From contig JAITFC010000085.1 of assembly GCA_031281635.1 (NCBI GenBank), positions 1 to 10,162 on the forward strand: a DNA stretch of 10,162 nt, read 5' to 3'. The DNA comes from Puniceicoccales bacterium (lineage in GTDB: Bacteria > Verrucomicrobiota > Verrucomicrobiia > Opitutales > JAIRLM01). A program made the position numbers and the translations under genes. The notes beneath the pieces are model-generated. The model had not been told where the DNA came from and ran no database searches. It was given only the letters and a program-made list of their open reading frames with translations. Below are positions 5,637 through 10,162 of this stretch, one piece after another (the first letter of the stretch is position 1; each line of letters starts with the position of its first letter).

Positions 5637-7277
5637 TTACTTTTTTCCATCGGCGATGCGTTGAGCACGGCGGTATTGCTGCTGAAAACGTTGCACTACA
5701 AGGCGTTGCACTTCCAAAGATTGGGCTGGACTAGACAAATGCAGCACGGCGTCCAGTGTCGCGTGGACTTCATCGGCTCCGAAAGATGAAAAATCTTGCA
5801 GCACAACCATTGCCGCATCCGCTGCCTCCGTGCGACCTTCCGTGCGGGCTCGTAAAATTGCCCTCCACGCATCCACTAATTCTCCGTGTGGGATCATGAA
5901 TGCACACTTAACTACCCATTTGAGAACATTATAGAACGGTGCCGTGCGTTCCGGATGAAATTCACATTCCCTCAATTCCATGTATGGATTTGCGAGGGAG
6001 GCCATGTGGGAAGCATTTTCTTCCGCATAAACTTTTTTATTCACAGCCGGCCGAAGTGGCTCATTGCGAACGGGTCCGCCGGGGGATCCGAGTGAAAACA
6101 CCATTAACTTTTGACCATCTTCGCCGAGGAGAAACTCCAGAAATAATTTGGTGACCTCCATATGCGGTGCGCCGCGCAGGACTGCGATTGGGTCCGGACT
6201 GACCGCGGATCCATTCTTCGGTACGATGAATTGCAGGCGTTCCCATCCGCAGCGCCGATGATCAAATGCAGCCTGTGCATTTCCCATGAAATCAACGATG
6301 ACACCTACGGCGCTGTTGCCTCCCGAAACATCTAGAATCATCTTCGTCGGCGCATCGGCGTAGTAGCGCGTGTTGGCGGACATTAATTGCAAGATACGCA
6401 GACCCCGCAGCCATCCGTCTGCAACCGCTTCCCGCTCCATTTGCGCACTGTCGCCGCCCGGGGAATTTTTGCTCAATTCCGCAAAACTTTCGGATATTTG
6501 TTGTTGGACAACCATTTCGTAGGCTTTAAGCAGCGCGCTGCTCTTTGTCGGATCCACCAGGGCAATGGCGCCGAAAAGTCGTCCGTCGGTGAGCTGCTTC
6601 CACTGGCTAATACTTTTGGGGGCGAACCCTCTATCGGCTAAAGCCTTCTCGTTGAGTAAAATGCCGAAAGTAGAGAGGACCTGCCCGAACCAATAGCCGT
6701 CGGGATCGTAGACATTTTCTCCGGCAAATCTTTGCGGAATGCATTCTTCATTAAAGATTTCTGGATGTTCGCGGAGAAAACCGGAATCGACGAGACTGCC
6801 GCGGTCCTTTTGGAGTACGTATTCCGTGACGCCGCCGCCAAAAAATAAATCGATGCCGACAGAAATGGATGAGTCGTAGAAAGTTCCCAAAACTTCCACG
6901 TGTGCGGGCGTCCTCCATCGGGAACGATCCGCTGTCCGCAGGCTGAAAATTTGCTGCACTTCCGCCGTCCATGGCTTGCCTAAAACGTGCTCATAGTGGT
7001 AGCGAAATGCTCCTAAATAGCTGCTCTCCAAATATCGAATGCTTTCTACCATGCCGCCGATGAAGCGCCAGTCGATGAAAACCGTGCGGCCAGTTTTTTC
7101 CCGATACCACCTTTGAAAACCCATGGCAATTTCCGAGCGAACGTTCTCGTTGTGGCCGGTAAGGACGACGAGCGTATCATCAGCGCCCACATCGATGGCG
7201 CGATTTTTGTCGCGCAGCAGAAACGGTAGGCTCAAAACGAGCAAAAAAACCAGTAGAAATGCAATTTTCTTGGCCAT
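5637..7277 (-). CDS. ABC transporter substrate-binding protein, iron/small-solute type
   Basis: Periplasmic, probably membrane-tethered, solute receptor of an ABC importer. The 546 residues begin with MAKK and one hydrophobic helix (5-22) that has no lipobox cysteine, so it is a cleaved signal or an uncleaved anchor. The mature part resembles cluster B/FbpA-type binding proteins: a first strand LVVLTGHNENV (36-46), DLFFGGG at 143-149, the hinge region VDPTKSSALLKAYE (241-254), and FLLGEDGQKLM...SPGGPV (382-403). It is much longer than the usual 330-350 residues. The extra length includes about 100 N-terminal residues with a WRT/HVEVLG region and a helical C-terminal extension (about 445-546). 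The start ATG lies 8 bp after the ATPase stop, so the two genes form an operon. The ligand cannot be read from sequence; ferric iron is only a family-based guess. Confidence 0.85.
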   Translation of the reverse strand: MAKKIAFLLVFLLVLSLPFLLRDKNRAIDVGADDTLVVLTGHNENVRSEIAMGFQRWYREKTGRTVFIDWRFIGGMVESIRYLESSYLGAFRYHYEHVLGKPWTAEVQQIFSLRTADRSRWRTPAHVEVLGTFYDSSISVGIDLFFGGGVTEYVLQKDRGSLVDSGFLREHPEIFNEECIPQRFAGENVYDPDGYWFGQVLSTFGILLNEKALADRGFAPKSISQWKQLTDGRLFGAIALVDPTKSSALLKAYEMVVQQQISESFAELSKNSPGGDSAQMEREAVADGWLRGLRILQLMSANTRYYADAPTKMILDVSGGNSAVGVIVDFMGNAQAAFDHRRCGWERLQFIVPKNGSAVSPDPIAVLRGAPHMEVTKLFLEFLLGEDGQKLMVFSLGSPGGPVRNEPLRPAVNKKVYAEENASHMASLANPYMELRECEFHPERTAPFYNVLKWVVKCAFMIPHGELVDAWRAILRARTEGRTEAADAAMVVLQDFSSFGADEVHATLDAVLHLSSPAQSLEVQRLVVQRFQQQYRRAQRIADGKK

Positions 7278-7285
7278 GGTTTCCG

Positions 7286-8356
7286 TCAGTTCCTTAGAAT
7301 TAGCACATCCTCGGGCCGCACGTTGGCAAAGATATTTTCCTCGGGGTCATGGCCCAAATGGCGTGGATTCAGTTCGGACACCTGCAAGCGGACGCCGTTG
7401 CGGACAAAATCATAGTGTGCCACTTCACCGAAATATGTCACGGATACAATGTTTCCTTCCAAGCAGTTGCGGTCAATTGCTTCGGTGCGCAGTCGAATCA
7501 CTTCCGGGCGCAGGGAGAGACAGACTTGGTCGCCGCACTCCAACGGCAGATCCAGATCGACGGCCGTTCCCCAAAAGGTGCCCAGCGCTGTTTCCACGGA
7601 AAAGGCATCCCCTTCTCTGCCCAAAATCTTCCCCTCGACAAAGTTCGTTTCCCCGACGAAGTGCGCGACAAAGCGACTTTTCGGTGTTTTATAGATTTCC
7701 AGCGGCGTGCCCACCTGTTCTATTTTGCCGCGGGAAAAGACGGCAATGCGGTCAGCGATGGAAAGGGCTTCCTTTTGGTCATGAGTCACGTAAACCGTTG
7801 TTAATTGGTGCTCTCGGCAGATGCGGTGAATTTCCAGACGCATTTCATTGCGCAATTGGGCATCCAGATTGGAGAGTGGTTCGTCGAGGAGTAGGCAGCG
7901 CGGCCTAACGGCGAGGGCCCGGGCCAGTGCGACACGTTGCTGTTGTCCGCCGGAAAGTTCGTTGGGCTTGCGCTTGGCATATTGTTCCATGCGGACGCCG
8001 ATGAGTGCCTCCCTCAGTCTCTCCTCGATGACAGATTTCGGCAACTTCTTCTGCTGCAGTCCAAATGCAACATTTTCCGCCACGGTCATATGCGGCCAAA
8101 GCGCATAATTCTGAAAAACCATGCCCGCCTGTCTTTTATGCGGAGGCAGATGCGTCACATTCTTTGTGTCAAAAAAAATGCGACCGACATCCGGCACATA
8201 AAATCCTGCCAATGTGCGCAGTAATGTCGTTTTGCCGCAACCACTTGGCCCAAGTAGAAAGAAGAGCTCGCCCGCCCCAATTTGCAACTGAATGTCCTGC
8301 AAAACTGCGACGGACCCAAAGCGCTTCGTTACCTGGTCGATCCTGATCCCGGCCAT
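7286..8356 (-). CDS. ABC importer ATP-binding protein (FbpC/PotA/UgpC-like)
   Basis: Cytoplasmic ATPase that powers an ABC importer. From the ATG at 8356 it has 356 residues with the full motif set: Walker A GPSGCGKT (36-43), Q-loop Gln82 in VFQNYALWPH, signature LSGGQQQR (134-141), Walker B LLLDEPLSNLD (155-165) and the switch His192 in VYVTHDQ. A TOBE-type regulatory domain of about 120 residues follows (SLRPEVIRL at 281-289, VRPEDVLIL near the end). The form matches the ferric-iron, polyamine and sugar importer subfamily. A TTG at 8395 would add 13 residues, but the ATG precedes the conserved core by a typical distance and has a CAGG upstream. The substrate-binding gene follows at 8 bp. 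No permease gene is adjacent on either side, so the membrane partner must be encoded elsewhere. Confidence 0.93.
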   Translation of the reverse strand: MAGIRIDQVTKRFGSVAVLQDIQLQIGAGELFFLLGPSGCGKTTLLRTLAGFYVPDVGRIFFDTKNVTHLPPHKRQAGMVFQNYALWPHMTVAENVAFGLQQKKLPKSVIEERLREALIGVRMEQYAKRKPNELSGGQQQRVALARALAVRPRCLLLDEPLSNLDAQLRNEMRLEIHRICREHQLTTVYVTHDQKEALSIADRIAVFSRGKIEQVGTPLEIYKTPKSRFVAHFVGETNFVEGKILGREGDAFSVETALGTFWGTAVDLDLPLECGDQVCLSLRPEVIRLRTEAIDRNCLEGNIVSVTYFGEVAHYDFVRNGVRLQVSELNPRHLGHDPEENIFANVRPEDVLILRN

Positions 8357-8415
8357 CTGTGCCTGACTTTCTGACACGCTTTTCGCCGCTGTCAATGGGT
8401 TTTCACGAAAAAATT

Positions 8416-8445
8416 TAATACACTATCACGGAAGCAATAAGCAAA
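8416..8445 (-). promoter_or_regulatory. Candidate promoter for the ABC transporter pair
   Basis: On the minus strand TTGCTT (8445-8440), 18 bp and TATTAA (8421-8416) would start transcription about 50 nt before the ATPase ATG. Both hexamers are imperfect. A perfect TTGACA at 8395-8390 lacks any -10 partner. The stretch 8396-8495 is strongly AT-rich and holds no gene. Confidence 0.3.
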
Positions 8446-8495
8446 TTTTTTAAATAAAATCTCCGCTTGCCACAAAAAAATATTTCACAAAAATT

Positions 8496-8663
8496 CTAGT
8501 TTCGGTGTGCGCTGTAACCGTCCGCCTTAGCATTGACGCCCTTGAGTTCGCCGGCCGGGCCAAGGGAGATTCTTCCGACCGGTGTCCAGGGAGAGTTGGC
8601 TCTCCCCGGCGTGGCGCCCGTAGCGGCGCCGCTCTTTCTTCTAAGTACCAATTTGGTAGACAT
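8496..8663 (-). CDS. Small basic protein, 55 aa, coupled to groL
   Basis: A 55-codon frame whose ATG (8663-8661) shares its A with the groL stop in the arrangement TGATG, the classic geometry for translational coupling. It ends at TAG 8496-8498. The product starts MSTKLVLRRKSGAATG and ends NAKADGYSAHRN. It is basic, rich in Gly, Ala, Lys and Arg, has one Trp in SPWTPVGR, no cysteine and no membrane segment, and so may bind RNA or ribosomes, though I know no matching family. Purines fill 40 of 55 first codon positions against 27 second and 24 third, a strong coding signature. Four of its five arginines use AGA. Two GC-rich inverted repeats lie inside it, so a structured RNA is an alternative reading. 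The following 100 bp are AT-rich. Confidence 0.6.
   Translation of the reverse strand: MSTKLVLRRKSGAATGATPGRANSPWTPVGRISLGPAGELKGVNAKADGYSAHRN
8589..8630 (-). repeat. Pair of GC-rich hairpins downstream of groL
   Basis: Two perfect inverted repeats stand side by side: GGGAGAG/CTCTCCC (8589-8595 and 8600-8606, 4-nt loop) and GGCGCC/GGCGCC (8613-8618 and 8625-8630, 6-nt loop). A further dyad TACCAA-T-TTGGTA lies at 8646-8658, just after the groL stop. All fall within the 55-aa frame. No T-run follows directly on either strand, so simple intrinsic termination is unlikely. They might protect or process the groL message. Confidence 0.45.
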
Positions 8664-10162
8664 CACCCGAAGTCGCCCATGCCGCCGTGTCCTGGCATTG
8701 CCGATGCAGCGGATTTTTCCTCTGGTATTTCCGCAATCATGCATTGCGTTGTCAGCAGTAACCCCGCCACAGAAGCCGCATTTTGCAGCGCCGAGCGCGT
8801 TACTTTTGTCGGATCCACCACGCCAGCCTTGAAGAGATCTTCGCAATGATTTGTGGCAACGTTATAACCCATCGGACCGGACATTCTGCGAACTTCCTGC
8901 ACGATGAGAGCACCTTCGACGCCGGCATTGGAGCACAGTTCGCGCAGTGGATTTTCCAGGGCACGCCGCACGATATTGGCTCCAATTTTTTCATCGCTGT
9001 CTAACTCTAGAGCCTCGATGGCATCGATCGTACGTAGCAGTGCCACGCCTCCACCCGCTGAGATTCCCTCTTCAACAGCTGCTCGCGTCGCATGGAGAGC
9101 ATCTTCCACGCGCATTTTTTTCTCTTTCATTTCCGGTTCCGTTGCCGCACCGATATTGATAACCGCTACGCCGCCGGAAAGTTTCGCCAGACGCTCCTGC
9201 AATTTCTCCCGATCATAATCGGAAGTAGCATCATCGATCTGTTTGCGCAACATGCGGATACGACCTTGAATCGCCTCTGCGGAACCGGCCCCTTCGACAA
9301 TTGTTGTGCTTTCCTTGTCAACATTAACCCGCTTGGCGCGACCCAAATCATTGAGTTGCACACTTTCCAATTTGATTCCGAGGTCTTCGCTGATGCATTT
9401 TCCGCCGGTGAGGACAGCAATGTCTTCTAGCATTGCCTTGCGTCGGTCGCCGAATCCCGGTGCCTTCACTGCGCAAACCTGCAATGTTCCGCGCAACTTA
9501 TTCACCACTAACGCCGCCAGCGCTTCCCCGTCAACGTCTTCGGCAATGATGAGCAATGGCCGACCCGACTGCGCAACTGCCTGCAATAGAGGAAGAACAT
9601 CGTTTAATGCGCTAATCTTTTTTTCGCAAATGAGCACATAGACATTTTCCAAACTGCAATCCATGGAGTCTGGGTTGGTAATGAAATACGGACTCAAGTA
9701 GCCCTTGTCGAACTGCATGCCCTCGACGATGTCCAGTGTTGTTTCGATGCCTTTATTTTCCTCGACGGTGATTGTGCCGTCCTTGCCCACTTTTTCCATG
9801 GCATCGGCGATGATGGCACCGATTTCGCTGTCCCAATTCGCTGATACCGTGGCTACTTGACGAATTTCCGCCGTTCCATCCACCGCTTTGGAATTTTTCC
9901 GTAACTGTGCGACAGATGCCTCCACCGCTTTGTCGATACCGCGTTTTAGATAAATTGGGTTTGCACCGGCGGCCACATTTTTAAGACCTTCGCGGAAAAT
10001 TGCTTCTGCCAAGACCGTTGCCGTTGTTGTTCCATCGCCGGCGCTATCCGCTGTTTTTGAAGCCACTTCGCGTACCATCTGCGCGCCCATATTTTCAAAG
10101 GGGTCTTCTAGCTCGATTTCTTTGGCCACCGTGACGCCATCCTTCGTGATCATCGGTGCACC
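8663..10162 (-). CDS. groL: Chaperonin GroEL (Hsp60), 5' end outside the window
   Basis: ATP-driven folding chaperonin of the cytoplasm that forms a double heptameric ring with GroES. The frame is open to the right edge and the last three codons read Gly-Ala-Pro before MITKDGVTVAKE, so about 50 N-terminal residues are missing and 499 are visible. Landmarks include AGDGTTTATVLAEA in the ATP site, GMQFDKGYLSPYF, EDVDGEALAALVVNKLRG, VKAPGFGDRRKAMLEDIA, the catalytic Asp of the DSDEKIGANIV segment (E. coli Asp398 by alignment) and DPTKVTRSALQNAASVAGL. The end is short, GHGGMGDFG, where many relatives carry long GGM repeats. VSANWD around the first third is a PVC-like wording, as I recall. It overlaps the 55-aa frame by one base. 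Whether groS lies upstream cannot be seen. Confidence 0.98.
   Translation of the reverse strand, partial: GAPMITKDGVTVAKEIELEDPFENMGAQMVREVASKTADSAGDGTTTATVLAEAIFREGLKNVAAGANPIYLKRGIDKAVEASVAQLRKNSKAVDGTAEIRQVATVSANWDSEIGAIIADAMEKVGKDGTITVEENKGIETTLDIVEGMQFDKGYLSPYFITNPDSMDCSLENVYVLICEKKISALNDVLPLLQAVAQSGRPLLIIAEDVDGEALAALVVNKLRGTLQVCAVKAPGFGDRRKAMLEDIAVLTGGKCISEDLGIKLESVQLNDLGRAKRVNVDKESTTIVEGAGSAEAIQGRIRMLRKQIDDATSDYDREKLQERLAKLSGGVAVINIGAATEPEMKEKKMRVEDALHATRAAVEEGISAGGGVALLRTIDAIEALELDSDEKIGANIVRRALENPLRELCSNAGVEGALIVQEVRRMSGPMGYNVATNHCEDLFKAGVVDPTKVTRSALQNAASVAGLLLTTQCMIAEIPEEKSAASAMPGHGGMGDFG

Noticed and set aside
8357..8395. N-terminal extension of the ABC ATPase from a TTG at 8395
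   Set aside because: It adds 13 residues before the conserved core with no ribosome binding site. The ATG at 8356 fits the family length better.
8505..8849. Plus-strand open frames of about 100 codons opposite the groL 3' end
   Set aside because: They are antisense shadows of groL and of the GC-rich 55-aa frame, where stop codons are scarce. Product composition is not protein-like.

Overview
The window looks like chromosomal DNA from a bacterium, most likely of the PVC group and possibly Verrucomicrobiota/Opitutae. That placement is an inference from remembered family features: the wording around VSANWD in GroEL and the VGGSGFYLK variant in MiaA. Base composition is mid-GC by eye. Intergenic spacers are AT-rich, and strong Shine-Dalgarno sequences are rare. 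Conserved housekeeping genes alternate with proteins I do not recognise, as is common in host-associated or fast-evolving lineages.

Layout. A minus-strand tpiA (75-908) diverges from a plus-strand block made of an orphan 212-aa gene (1070-1708), a tRNA-Leu(UAA) gene (1767-1851) and miaA (1935-2888). miaA converges, with only 20 bp between stops, on a large minus-strand orphan of about 618 aa (2909-4765). A 372-bp divergent region follows. It holds a candidate promoter for the orphan and a 59-codon reading frame (4934-5113). Then comes a 129-aa coiled-coil/membrane-hairpin protein (5138-5527). The last third is all minus strand: groL (cut by the right edge), a 55-codon frame overlapping its stop codon (8496-8663), and an ABC-transporter pair (ATPase 7286-8356, then substrate-binding protein 5637-7277).

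How the genes relate. MiaA prenylates A37 of tRNAs reading UNN codons, and the tRNA 83 bp upstream, anticodon UAA with A36-A37-A38, is such a substrate, so enzyme and substrate may share a transcript. The ABC pair looks like a ferric-iron or other small-solute importer, but no permease gene lies beside it. The region between miaA and the ABC genes (2909-5527) is an island of three unrecognised proteins around one divergent control region. It is the part of the window most likely to hold undescribed biology.

Two short genes, one of 59 codons and one of 55 codons, are proposed from reading frame, context and codon-position purine bias. No mobile elements, CRISPR arrays or rRNA genes were seen.
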